Assembly (NCBI GenBank): GCA_963713085.1
Contig: CAVQKQ010000018.1
Span: 62,001 to 126,000, forward strand
Reading direction: 5' to 3'
Length of the DNA: 64,000 nucleotides
DNA from: PFJX01 sp963713085
GTDB taxonomy: Bacteria > Pseudomonadota > Gammaproteobacteria > Burkholderiales > Thiobacillaceae
The position numbers were made by a program, and so were the translations under genes. Each line of letters begins with the position of its first letter. Within the stretch, counting starts at the first letter, position 1. The notes beneath the pieces were generated by a model. The model searched no databases. It was not told where the DNA came from and saw nothing but the letters and a program-made list of their open reading frames with translations. Positions 34,177 to 42,494 of this stretch are shown in pieces.

Positions 34177-34754
34177 TGATTGGTGATGGGGAGACCGATA
34201 CCCTGATCCTCGGCATCGGCAACATACTCTGGGCAGACGAGGGGTTTGGCGTACGTTGTGTCGAAGCGCTGAATGCCCGTTTTGACTTCGACGAGACTGT
34301 CCGCCTCATGGACGGCGGCACTCAGGGCATGTTTCTGTTGCCTTGGGTGACGGCTGTGTCTCGTCTGTTAATTTTCGATGCCATCGATTTCGGCCTTGCT
34401 CCCGGGGAGCTGAGGGTTCTCCGGGATGACGAGGTGCCCCAATACATGGGCGCAAAGAAAGTCAGCATGCATCAGACCGGTTTCCAGGAAGTCCTGATGT
34501 CCGCACGCTTGCTGAGCGATCGCCCCCAGCAGCTGGCGCTTGTCGGCGTCCAGCCGGAACTGCTCGATGATTACGGGGGAAGTCTGCGGGACGTGACTCG
34601 CCAGCGCATACCCGATGCGGTTGATTGTGCCTGTGGCCTGTTGCGGGAATGGGGTGTGGGATTCCGGGAACGGGAAAAGCCGCTGACGTTGGTCGATTTG
34701 ACCGGCCCAGGGGAATTGGACATGGCCATTTACGAGCTTGGGAGGCCCCTGTGA
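34176..34754 (+). CDS. hyaD: Hydrogenase maturation protease HyaD/HupD
   Basis: This 192-residue endopeptidase has LILGIGNILWADEGFGVR, the FDAIDFGL segment and HQTGFQEV, giving the glutamate, aspartate and histidine nickel ligands. It shares the fold of the protease at 29530 but is longer and different in sequence. As it lies inside the operon it should process HyaB. It overlaps the cytochrome stop and the next GTG start. Confidence 0.94.
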   Translation: MIGDGETDTLILGIGNILWADEGFGVRCVEALNARFDFDETVRLMDGGTQGMFLLPWVTAVSRLLIFDAIDFGLAPGELRVLRDDEVPQYMGAKKVSMHQTGFQEVLMSARLLSDRPQQLALVGVQPELLDDYGGSLRDVTRQRIPDAVDCACGLLREWGVGFREREKPLTLVDLTGPGELDMAIYELGRPL

Positions 34755-35161
34755 CCCATCCGCTGATTCAGCGGCTGTTTGATGATTACGGCTATCCCGA
34801 AGTGACGCTGGCGTCACACGCGGGCTTCGTCAAGCAGCCGGGTGTTACGGTGCTGTTTTTTGCCGGCGACCCGAAAACCTATCGCGAAACCACGGATGTA
34901 GCCGTGGTGTTGCCCGAGCTCGTCAAGGCTCTCCAGGGCAAGTTGATCCCCGGTGTAGTGGGCGCTGAAGCGGAGAAGGCATTGCAACAGCACTACGGAT
35001 TTACATCCTGGCCGGCATTGGTGTTCCTGCGTGATGGCGGGTATCTCGGCGCCATCACCGGCATCCAGAACTGGACGGAGTATCTGCATGATATTGATGA
35101 ACTCATGACGGGCGGCGTCAAGCCCGTGCCGGGTTTCAAAGTGTCGGTGATAAGCGCCTGA
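34751..35161 (+). CDS. hyaE: HupG/HyaE thioredoxin-like hydrogenase accessory protein
   Basis: This 136-residue protein of the HyaE/HupG family has a thioredoxin-like fold without a CxxC pair (GVTVLFFAGDPKTYRETTDV, with YGFTSWPALVFLRDGGYLG). It acts as a chaperone for the Tat-exported small subunit. The start is a GTG at 34751 in a GTGA overlap with hyaD. Confidence 0.9.
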   Translation: MTHPLIQRLFDDYGYPEVTLASHAGFVKQPGVTVLFFAGDPKTYRETTDVAVVLPELVKALQGKLIPGVVGAEAEKALQQHYGFTSWPALVFLRDGGYLGAITGIQNWTEYLHDIDELMTGGVKPVPGFKVSVISA

Positions 35162-35176
35162 GAAGGGAAGGGAAAC

Positions 35177-36049
35177 ATGACCATAAGCAATATCTTCCCG
35201 GTGACAGTTATCGGCCAAGGCAGCCAGCCCCTGGAAGCGGACGGTGTGCAGCTCGAATTCATTCCCATGCCCAAGGAGATGAGCAGCTACCGCGCGCCCG
35301 ACATGCCCGAACCCGCGCAGGTGATGCACTTGCGCGGGGCGAAAGCGGTCAGTGACTGGCTGAGCCAGGCGCTGGCTGATTATCGAGTCGGCGGGGAACC
35401 GTTGATCGCCGATATCTCGAGCCTGGATGCGGACAACCGGGAACTGGTCAACCAGATTCTGGGCGAGGGCGAGGTCAGCCTGAAATATATCGATGGCGAA
35501 ATCCGGGTGCGAATGCAGGAATCGGTGTTGGCCGGGATCTGGCGCACTTTTTATTTTGACGCCGAGGGTCGTATCACACGCGATCTCATCGAGGTATGCG
35601 ACGTACCGGTGCTGGCACGGCGACCACCCGACCCGTTGCAGGCATCCTTTCTGGCACGGAGCTCGGCGCCGGATGGGGTGATGAACGCTTTGCCAATCCT
35701 CAGTGAACTGCAGGACCACGTCGCCGGCTGGAGGGTGGGTGATGTCGCCCATGTGATCAACCTCACCCTGCTGCCATTGTCAGAAGGCGACATTCAATTT
35801 CTTGGCGAAACGCTGGGGACGGGGCCGGTCGAGACCCTGTCGCGCGGTTACGGGGACTGCAAGATTTCCAGCACGGAATTTCCGGGTATCTGGTGGGTGC
35901 GATACACCAATTCCATGGGCACGCTGATTCTGAATACTCTGGAAACCACCGACATTCCGGCGGTAGCCTGTGCCGCTCAGGAAGACCTGGATGATTCGCG
36001 GCGGCGGTATCACGAACTGCTGGAGCCTTACTGGACCGAGTTGGGATGA
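35177..36049 (+). CDS. hyaF: HupH/HyaF hydrogenase accessory protein
   Basis: This 290-residue protein has two related units, one around LAGIWRTFYFDAEGRIT and one around FPGIWWVRYTNSMGTL, each followed by a short E-x-DIP/CDVP segment. The family is needed for active oxygen-tolerant hydrogenase, probably in small-subunit cluster handling. The rubredoxin gene overlaps its stop by four bases. Confidence 0.9.
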   Translation: MTISNIFPVTVIGQGSQPLEADGVQLEFIPMPKEMSSYRAPDMPEPAQVMHLRGAKAVSDWLSQALADYRVGGEPLIADISSLDADNRELVNQILGEGEVSLKYIDGEIRVRMQESVLAGIWRTFYFDAEGRITRDLIEVCDVPVLARRPPDPLQASFLARSSAPDGVMNALPILSELQDHVAGWRVGDVAHVINLTLLPLSEGDIQFLGETLGTGPVETLSRGYGDCKISSTEFPGIWWVRYTNSMGTLILNTLETTDIPAVACAAQEDLDDSRRRYHELLEPYWTELG

Positions 36050-36249
36050 ACCCGGCTACGGCTTCGACGCGCATAGACGCCAGCACTCGCCTGGAATGCC
36101 GCATCTGTTGGTACGTCTACGATCCGGCGCTGGGCGATGAGGTGGAACAGATTCCACCGGGAACGCCGTTCTCGGACTTGCCAGCTCACTGGCGCTGTCC
36201 CCAGTGTGACGCCGAGCGGGATAAATTTCTGCCCCTGGCAGATAGGTAG
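36046..36249 (+). CDS. hupI: Rubredoxin HupI
   Basis: This 67-residue rubredoxin has the two iron-binding pairs CRICWYVYDPALGDE and CPQCDAERDKF. In hydrogenase operons HupI/HoxR helps assembly of the small subunit under oxygen. It overlaps hyaF by four bases, and the hypC-like gene follows after seven. Confidence 0.95.
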   Translation: MNPATASTRIDASTRLECRICWYVYDPALGDEVEQIPPGTPFSDLPAHWRCPQCDAERDKFLPLADR

Positions 36250-36256
36250 AGTTTAG

Positions 36257-36514
36257 ATGTGTCTGACGATTCCCATGAAGATCATTGCCGTCAACGGCTT
36301 CACTGCCCAGTGCGAAGCCAAGGGGGTGCAGCGCGAAATCAGTCTCTTCATGATGCAGAGTGACGAACTGGCGGTGGGTGATTTTGTCACGGTGCACGCC
36401 GGCTATGCCGTTCAGAAGGTCACGACCCAGGAAGCTCATGCTACTTGGGCGTTGTTCGACCAAGTGCTGGGCACGGCGGATATTCCGCTTATGGCGGAGG
36501 ATGAACTTCCGTGA
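36257..36514 (+). CDS. hupF: HypC/HupF-family hydrogenase chaperone
   Basis: This 85-residue protein starts MCLTIPMKI, with the cysteine after the initiator Met that binds the Fe(CN)2CO unit and the large subunit. It has the usual HypC length. It may be HupF (oxygen protection) or HypC (general); position after hupI favours HupF. It is the last gene of the operon: a 196-base gap with no gene separates it from the YeeE genes. Confidence 0.9.
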   Translation: MCLTIPMKIIAVNGFTAQCEAKGVQREISLFMMQSDELAVGDFVTVHAGYAVQKVTTQEAHATWALFDQVLGTADIPLMAEDELP

Positions 36515-36710
36515 AATTCTGCGTCTTCGTCATGCCCGGAATCATTTTCCCGCATGCGGTGCTGTTTGCCTGGCCCAGGTGGATGGTGGCGCCTAATCCG
36601 ACATGGCCTGGCATTTCAACATTCCACATGTTTCCGCTAGCAAGAGTTCAAGGTCGTAACTAGAATGGTTCAAACATATCCACGCATCATTCATACCTGA
36701 GGTGGAAGTC

Positions 36711-37223
36711 GTGAACTTGCGTTGCCGTTTCCCCCCTGTGCTCGCCGGTATCGTGATCGGCTCTTCCATGCTTCTTGCTTTTGTGGTGGCCGGTCGGGGC
36801 ATAGGCGCCAGCGGCGCGTTGACCAGCCTGGTGGCGACTGTTCAGCACTGGTTGTTGCCGGCGTTCACAGAAAAGAGCGCCTATTTCGCGCCTTACTTTG
36901 CGCACGGTGCCAATCCTCTCAATGATTACCTCAGCTATCTCATGATTGGCCTGTTGCTGGGGGCCTTCGTGGGGGCTTTGTCGTGCAGGGATTTCCGCTT
37001 GGAAGTGCAGCGCGGTCCCCGCAGTTCGGTGGCCGGCCGGCTCATCTATGCGCTCATCGGCGGCGCCATTACCGGATTTGCCGCGCGCCTGGCGCGCGGC
37101 TGCACCAGTGGTGAGGGTTTGGTTGGCGGCGCCGAGCTTTCCGTGGGCGCTTGGGCCTTCCTGTTGTGTATCTTCGTCGGTGGCTTCGCAACGGCCTGGT
37201 TCGTGAGAAAACAATGGATCTAA
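36711..37223 (+). CDS. YeeE/YedE family transporter, first half
   Basis: This 170-residue protein of the YeeE/YedE (DUF395) family has about four membrane segments and a GFAARLARGCTSGEGLVGG motif holding the conserved cysteine of thiosulfate-type transporters. Start GTG at 36711 is preferred because GAGGTGG lies upstream; a GTG at 36702 is the alternative. The next gene overlaps its end and supplies the second half, so the pair forms a two-gene version of a usually single-chain transporter. Confidence 0.85.
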   Translation: MNLRCRFPPVLAGIVIGSSMLLAFVVAGRGIGASGALTSLVATVQHWLLPAFTEKSAYFAPYFAHGANPLNDYLSYLMIGLLLGAFVGALSCRDFRLEVQRGPRSSVAGRLIYALIGGAITGFAARLARGCTSGEGLVGGAELSVGAWAFLLCIFVGGFATAWFVRKQWI

Positions 37224-38065
37224 TGGCGCCGCTGGTAAAGACCGGTGTGATATCCGAGGCGGTAAACCTGTGGCTGGCGATTCCCATTGGCTTCATCTTC
37301 GGATTTGGTCTTTATCACGCCGGTTTCACCGACAGTCGCAGGATTGCGCGCGCCTTCTATCTGAAGGATGTCGGCGTGCCGGTGGTCATGTTCTCCGCCA
37401 TCGTCACCGGCATGCTGGGCCTGTGGCTGCTCAGCCTCATGGGCATCATCGATACCTCCCAAATGTATTATCTGCCGACTTACCTCAAGCCCATGGCGGT
37501 GGGCGGCTTGCTGTTCGGCATCGGCATGGCCATAGGCGGTTTCTGTCCGGGTACGGCGGCGGCTTCTGTTGCTACCGGACGGGTGGACGCCATGGTGTTC
37601 ATACTTGGCTTCCTGGGTGGTTCCATCCTGTTCGGGGACCTTTTCCCTGTGTGGGGTGATTTCTACAAGAGTGACTATCGGGGGATCTACCGGCTGGATG
37701 AATTATTCGGCATGAACATCGGTTCGGTGGTGCTGATCCTGGTGATCGCATCGGTGGCCGGCAGCTTGTTCATGCGCCTGGGACAGCGTCTGTTCTGGCC
37801 CAAGCAGGAGGAAGAGGGCATGACCCCCATACAGGTGCTGAAGTATGAAGCGCCTCTGGTGGCGCTGGCCCTGGTGCTTGCCGGCGTCATGGCTTTCTTC
37901 CCGACAGACCGTTATCTGCGGAAGTCGGATGGCAACTGGTACATTATTCAGAAGCAGCCGGCTGCAGCCCTTTCGCAACCGGATAAGGGTACAGCGTTGT
38001 CCCCGGTCAAGGAGCGCTCGGTGGAAGTGCCTGCGCCGAAGCGTGGGGGTCATGAGGGATGCTGA
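37214..38065 (+). CDS. YeeE/YedE family transporter, second half, with C-terminal cysteine tail
   Basis: This 283-residue protein has about five membrane segments plus the conserved FGIGMAIGGFCPGTAAAS motif, the sulfur-binding cysteine region of YeeE/YedE proteins. After the last membrane segment (residues 215-235) a long extended tail, rich in P, S and K, ends in GGHEGC. The terminal cysteine is shared with the rhodanese lipoprotein at 41847, which ends in HREGC. It may carry or accept sulfur (inference). It overlaps the first-half gene by 10 bases. Confidence 0.85.
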   Translation: MDLMAPLVKTGVISEAVNLWLAIPIGFIFGFGLYHAGFTDSRRIARAFYLKDVGVPVVMFSAIVTGMLGLWLLSLMGIIDTSQMYYLPTYLKPMAVGGLLFGIGMAIGGFCPGTAAASVATGRVDAMVFILGFLGGSILFGDLFPVWGDFYKSDYRGIYRLDELFGMNIGSVVLILVIASVAGSLFMRLGQRLFWPKQEEEGMTPIQVLKYEAPLVALALVLAGVMAFFPTDRYLRKSDGNWYIIQKQPAAALSQPDKGTALSPVKERSVEVPAPKRGGHEGC

Positions 38066-38081
38066 GCAAGGGGACATTCGC

Positions 38082-40268
38082 TTGAACCGGCGTGAATTCA
38101 TCAAAATCTCTGGCCTGCTGGGTGTGGGTGGCGTGGTATCCCCCCTACTCAGTGGCTGCACTCCACATCCTCTGCCCGGACAAGGGCAGGTCAGCCTTAC
38201 CCCAACCTTCTGCGACATGTGTTTCTGGAAGTGCGCGGGCTTCGTCCACCAGGAAAACGGGCAGCCTTGGAAAATCATCGGCAATGACCACGATCTGCAC
38301 AGCGAGGGTCGTCTGTGCACCCGGGGAACCGCCGGACTGGGCAGCTATGAAGACCGCGACCGCTTGAAGAAGCCGTTGCTGCGGGTGACAGGCGCGGATG
38401 GCCGTCAGACGTTCCGGGAAGTCTCCTGGGACGAAGCGCTGGATCATATCGCCACAAGCCTCAAGTCCATTGCGGAGCGCTATGGTGCCGACCGTACGGC
38501 GTTGCTCAACCACGGCTATGGTGCCAGCCACTTCAAGCACCTGATGCGCGCCTACGGTTCCGGCAGCAATGCCGAACCCGCCTTCGCCCAGTGCCGAGGA
38601 CCGCGTGATGTGGGCTTTGAGCTGACGTTCGGCGAGGGTCTGGGTTCCCCCGAGCGGACTGACATGGAGCATTCCCGTTGCATCGTGCTCATCGGCTCCC
38701 ACATCGGCGAGAATCTCCACAACAGTCAGGTACAGACATTGGCTGCAGCCCTGCGGCGTGATGTCACCTTGATCACGGTCGATCCGCGTTTTTCCGTGCC
38801 CGCCGGCAAGTCGAAATACTGGTTGCCCATCAAGCCGGGCACTGACATTGCGCTGTTGCTGGCCTGGATGCACGTCTTGATCAACGAGGGGCTCTACGAC
38901 AAGGACTACGTTGAGCGCTACACGACAGGTTTCGAGCAACTGCGCAGTCATGTGGCGCGCTATTCACCCGAGTGGGTCTACCTGGAAACCGGCATCGAAC
39001 CGGAGTTAATCCGTATCACGGCCCGGGAAATGGCGGCCAGCGCGCCGGCGACCCTGATTCATCCCGGCCGGCATACGGTCTGGTACGGTGACGATACCCA
39101 GCGCTCGCGGGCCATTGCCATCCTCAACGCCCTGTTGGGCAGTTGGGGGCGCGAGGGCGGCCTTTACATCCAGGACTGGGTGAACCTGCCGGACTATCCG
39201 TTGCCGGCCTATCCCATCCCCAAGAGCACCTTCCGCGCTGCCCACGGCGACCGTTATCCCTTTGCCAATGAAGGGGTCACCACGGCCTTGATCGAGGCCT
39301 CCATCGGCGCCGACGCCCATTACAAGGGGTGGCTGGTGTACGGGACCAATTTGCCCATGACCATCCCGGGTATCCGGCCTCAACTCAAGGCTGCCATGGA
39401 CTCGCTGGAACTGGTGGTGGTCGTCGACACCATGCCCATGGAAATTACCGGCTATGCGGATGTCGTCCTGCCCGAATGCACCTATCTGGAACGCTACGAC
39501 GATATTCGCAATAGCGGCGAACGGCACCCGTCGCTGGCCCTACGCATGCCGGCCTTCGAACCCCGGTTCGACAGCAAGCCCGGCTGGTGGATCGCCAAGC
39601 AACTCGGTCATCGTCTCGGCCTGGACAAATTTTTCCCATGGAACGATTACACCGAAGTGATCGACTGGCAGCTCAAGCAGGTGGGCTCATCGCTGGAAGA
39701 GATGAAGAAGACCGGCATCAAGAATTTCCCGCGCACCCGGCCGAAATATTTCGCACCCGGCGAGGCTGTCCGCTTCCGCACGCCCAGCGGCAAGATCGAA
39801 CTGTACTCTCAACAACTGGCCGCCAAGGGCTTCGACCCGATGCCCGAGTACACGCGTCCGGAACAGCCGCCCCAAGGGTTCTTCCGCCTGAACTACGGGC
39901 GCATGCCTGCCCATACCTTCGGCAAGACCACCAACAACCCCATCCTGTTCCAGCTGGCACCGGAAAATACCCTGTGGGTGAATCCGCTGGTGGCGAGCGA
40001 GAAGGGGATTAAGAACGGCGAGTACGTGCGCCTCGCCAACCCGGAAGGCATCGTCAGCAACCCAGTCCGGGTGCGTGTTACCGAACGCATCCGGCCCGAT
40101 TCCGTGTTCATGGCCCATGGCTTCGGTCACCGTTCGCAACGCCTGCTTCTGACCCACGACCTTGGTGCGGACGATTCGGAACTGATGACCAACGTTAAAA
40201 TGGATCCGCTGATGGGCGGGACCGGCATGCGCGGCAATTTCGTGACCATCGTCATGGAGTCTGCCTGA
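38082..40268 (+). CDS. Molybdopterin oxidoreductase, polysulfide/thiosulfate reductase-like catalytic subunit
   Basis: This 728-residue CISM-family enzyme has a Tat signal (NRREFIKISGLLGVGG) followed by LLSGC, which also looks like a lipobox. An N-terminal [4Fe-4S] site uses C44, C47, C51 and C79, and the molybdopterin domains follow. C171 in FAQCRGPRDVGF is the likely Mo ligand (inference). The TTG start at 38082 has AAGGGG upstream and begins the Tat signal; an ATG at 38052 is possible. With the two following genes it forms a PsrABC/PhsABC-type complex exchanging electrons between quinone and a sulfur compound. The exact substrate (polysulfide, thiosulfate, tetrathionate or other) is not settled by sequence. 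Confidence 0.85.
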   Translation: MNRREFIKISGLLGVGGVVSPLLSGCTPHPLPGQGQVSLTPTFCDMCFWKCAGFVHQENGQPWKIIGNDHDLHSEGRLCTRGTAGLGSYEDRDRLKKPLLRVTGADGRQTFREVSWDEALDHIATSLKSIAERYGADRTALLNHGYGASHFKHLMRAYGSGSNAEPAFAQCRGPRDVGFELTFGEGLGSPERTDMEHSRCIVLIGSHIGENLHNSQVQTLAAALRRDVTLITVDPRFSVPAGKSKYWLPIKPGTDIALLLAWMHVLINEGLYDKDYVERYTTGFEQLRSHVARYSPEWVYLETGIEPELIRITAREMAASAPATLIHPGRHTVWYGDDTQRSRAIAILNALLGSWGREGGLYIQDWVNLPDYPLPAYPIPKSTFRAAHGDRYPFANEGVTTALIEASIGADAHYKGWLVYGTNLPMTIPGIRPQLKAAMDSLELVVVVDTMPMEITGYADVVLPECTYLERYDDIRNSGERHPSLALRMPAFEPRFDSKPGWWIAKQLGHRLGLDKFFPWNDYTEVIDWQLKQVGSSLEEMKKTGIKNFPRTRPKYFAPGEAVRFRTPSGKIELYSQQLAAKGFDPMPEYTRPEQPPQGFFRLNYGRMPAHTFGKTTNNPILFQLAPENTLWVNPLVASEKGIKNGEYVRLANPEGIVSNPVRVRVTERIRPDSVFMAHGFGHRSQRLLLTHDLGADDSELMTNVKMDPLMGGTGMRGNFVTIVMESA

Positions 40269-40269
40269 T

Positions 40270-40812
40270 ATGACCCATTATGCGATGGTGATCGACACCA
40301 AGCTCTGCATCGGCTGCTGCGACTGCGTGGTCGCCTGCAAGACCGAGAACAAGGTGCCGGAGGGACTCAACCGTGACTGGGTGGTGGAAGCGACCCAAGG
40401 CACTTACCCGAACCTGAGCACGGAATTCCGCTCCGAGCGCTGTAACCACTGCTCCCACGCCACCTGCGTGTATATGTGTCCGACTGGCGCCAGTCATTAC
40501 TGGAACGGCAGCAATATCGTGCTGGTGGATCCCAACAAGTGCACCGGCTGCAAGGCTTGCATTGCGGCCTGTCCCTACGATGCGCGCCTGATCATGCATC
40601 CCGGCGGTTACATCGACAAGTGCACCTTCTGCCACCACCGGGTTGAAAAGGGTCTGGACCCCGCCTGCGTCTCCACCTGCCCGACCCACTGCATGCATTT
40701 CGGCCTGCTGGACGATCCGTCCAGCAAGGTCAGTGAATTGCTGCGCACCCGTAAGTACAAGGTGCTGAATCCGGAAACCGGCAATCAGCCCAATGTCTAT
40801 TACCTGATCTGA
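40270..40812 (+). CDS. 4Fe-4S ferredoxin-like electron transfer subunit (PsrB/PhsB type)
   Basis: This 180-residue protein binds four [4Fe-4S] clusters: CIGCCDCVVAC, CNHCSHATCVYMCP, CTGCKACIAACPY and CTFCHHRVEKGLDPACVSTC. It has no signal peptide, so it should travel to the periplasm with the Tat-exported catalytic subunit. The gap to the preceding gene is one base. It links the molybdenum site to the membrane subunit. Confidence 0.95.
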   Translation: MTHYAMVIDTKLCIGCCDCVVACKTENKVPEGLNRDWVVEATQGTYPNLSTEFRSERCNHCSHATCVYMCPTGASHYWNGSNIVLVDPNKCTGCKACIAACPYDARLIMHPGGYIDKCTFCHHRVEKGLDPACVSTCPTHCMHFGLLDDPSSKVSELLRTRKYKVLNPETGNQPNVYYLI

Positions 40813-40825
40813 GGATGCCGCGACC

Positions 40826-41821
40826 ATGCTCGAAGAAATCCTGGTAAGCGCGCGCAGCAACCCGCACATTGACCCGGTGGTGTCGGTATGGGGCTGGGAA
40901 ATCTCGGTCTATCTGTTCCTGGGGGGTCTGACGGCCGGCATCATGTTGTTCTCGGCCCTAATGCTGCTGCTGAAAAAGGATGAAGAGGCTCCGTTCGCGG
41001 TTAACGGCCTGGCCCTGCTCGGTCCGGTGGTCCTGTCGCTGGGCATGACGACCCTTTTCCTGGACCTGTCCCACCCGCTGTTCGTCTGGCGCTTCTATAC
41101 GACCTTCGAGCCTACCTCGCCCATGTCCTACGGCGCGTGGATACTGATCCTGTTCTACCCGGTGGCGATTCTGCAGGTGCTATCCACGTTGAGATCGGGG
41201 TATGGTTTCCTGGCCAGTCTGGTCGATGGTTTCCCATTAGTCGCCACCATACTGGATTGGGCCGAGCGCTACCGGCGCCTCATCGCCTGGCTGGCCATTC
41301 CGATTGCCGTGGCGTTGGGGATCTATACCGGGATTCTGCTTAGTGCCTTCAGTGCACGCCCATTCTGGAATACCGGTTTGCTGGGGCCTTTGTTCCTTGT
41401 CTCCGGCCTGTCGACCGGCGCGGCACTGACGGCCCTGATCGCCCGCCGGCACAGCGAGCGGCGTTTGTTCACGTTGATCGATGCTGGGCTGATCGTGGTT
41501 GAACTGATCCTCTTGGCATTGCTGTTGGTCAATCTCGCGACCGGTGCCAAACCCCAGATGGAGGCGGCCGCGAAATTAATGGGCGGCAGCTACACCATCG
41601 GATTCTGGGGGGTGTTCGTGGCCTTTGGGTTGCTGGTGCCATTGATCCTGGAATATTTCGAAATCCGCGGTAACGCCCGCAGATTGGCCATGTTGGCACC
41701 GGTGCTGGTGCTGCTGGGCGGATATGTACTGCGTGTGATCGCCGTCGACCTGGGCCAGGAAACCACTTGGACCCACTATTCCGCCGAATTCAATACACAG
41801 TTGCTGGACCGCCTGCATTGA
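40826..41821 (+). CDS. NrfD/PsrC family membrane subunit
   Basis: This 331-residue protein has about eight to nine membrane segments and NrfD-family features (ISVYLFLGGLTAG, DLSHPLFVWRFYTTFEPTSPMSYG). It has no cofactor motifs and should hold the quinone site of the complex, exchanging electrons with the ferredoxin-like subunit. It follows that gene by 13 bases. Confidence 0.93.
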   Translation: MLEEILVSARSNPHIDPVVSVWGWEISVYLFLGGLTAGIMLFSALMLLLKKDEEAPFAVNGLALLGPVVLSLGMTTLFLDLSHPLFVWRFYTTFEPTSPMSYGAWILILFYPVAILQVLSTLRSGYGFLASLVDGFPLVATILDWAERYRRLIAWLAIPIAVALGIYTGILLSAFSARPFWNTGLLGPLFLVSGLSTGAALTALIARRHSERRLFTLIDAGLIVVELILLALLLVNLATGAKPQMEAAAKLMGGSYTIGFWGVFVAFGLLVPLILEYFEIRGNARRLAMLAPVLVLLGGYVLRVIAVDLGQETTWTHYSAEFNTQLLDRLH

Positions 41822-41846
41822 GCGCGTGGCCCAGGATGAGAAAGCC

Positions 41847-42485
41847 ATGACCAAAAAAAATTCTTCCCTACCGATCATCATCAGCCTCCTGGGTGCATTG
41901 GCCGTAACAGCCTGCGGTGACCATGGCACCAAGCTAAGTGCGGGGGCCCGCAATTTCGACCAGGTGGCCCAATTGGTGGCGCGTCGCGAAGATCGGGTTT
42001 CCGCAGAAGAGTTGGCGCGGTGGATCATCCAGGGCAAGAAGGATTTTGTGCTGATCGACGTCCGTCCGGCCAATGACTATGCCAGCGCACACATCGACGG
42101 TGCCCGTAATCTCTCCGTGCCAGAACTGCTCTCTCCGGAGCAGATGAAAACATTGCCGAAAGATCGCAAGGTCATTGTCTACTCCCAGGGTTCGGAAACC
42201 GCTGCCCAGTCGGTGGTATTGCTGCGGTTGGCGGGCTACGACGCTGATCTGCTGCAAGGGGGCTACAACTTCTGGAACCAGCATGTGCTGAATCCGGTCA
42301 TCCAGGCGGACGAAGAGGCGCCCAGTGCTGCCGAGAAGCAGGCCATCGCCTGCTACTTCGTCGGCGGCAAAATGGCTGCCCAAACAGCCGCTCCGCCCCC
42401 CAAACCTATAACGCCGGCCTTCGTGCCCCCCGTGTCGACACCAGCGGCACCGCCGCCACGGTCAACTCATCGCGAAGGTTGCTGA
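41847..42485 (+). CDS. Rhodanese-domain lipoprotein lacking the catalytic cysteine
   Basis: This 212-residue protein has a lipoprotein signal (LLGALAVTAC) and a rhodanese domain (FVLIDVRPANDYASAHIDGA through LLQGGYNFWNQHV). The active-site loop reads VYSQGSETAAQS, with serine where rhodaneses have cysteine. A cysteine follows the domain (AIACYFVGG), then a proline/alanine-rich linker ends in THREGC. The Cys-less loop and C-terminal cysteine suggest a sulfur-carrier or scaffold role (inference). The start ATG at 41847 has AGGATGAG upstream; a GTG at 41826 is the alternative. It ends the molybdoenzyme gene set. Confidence 0.85.
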   Translation: MTKKNSSLPIIISLLGALAVTACGDHGTKLSAGARNFDQVAQLVARREDRVSAEELARWIIQGKKDFVLIDVRPANDYASAHIDGARNLSVPELLSPEQMKTLPKDRKVIVYSQGSETAAQSVVLLRLAGYDADLLQGGYNFWNQHVLNPVIQADEEAPSAAEKQAIACYFVGGKMAAQTAAPPPKPITPAFVPPVSTPAAPPPRSTHREGC

Positions 42486-42494
42486 CTGTCCCAG

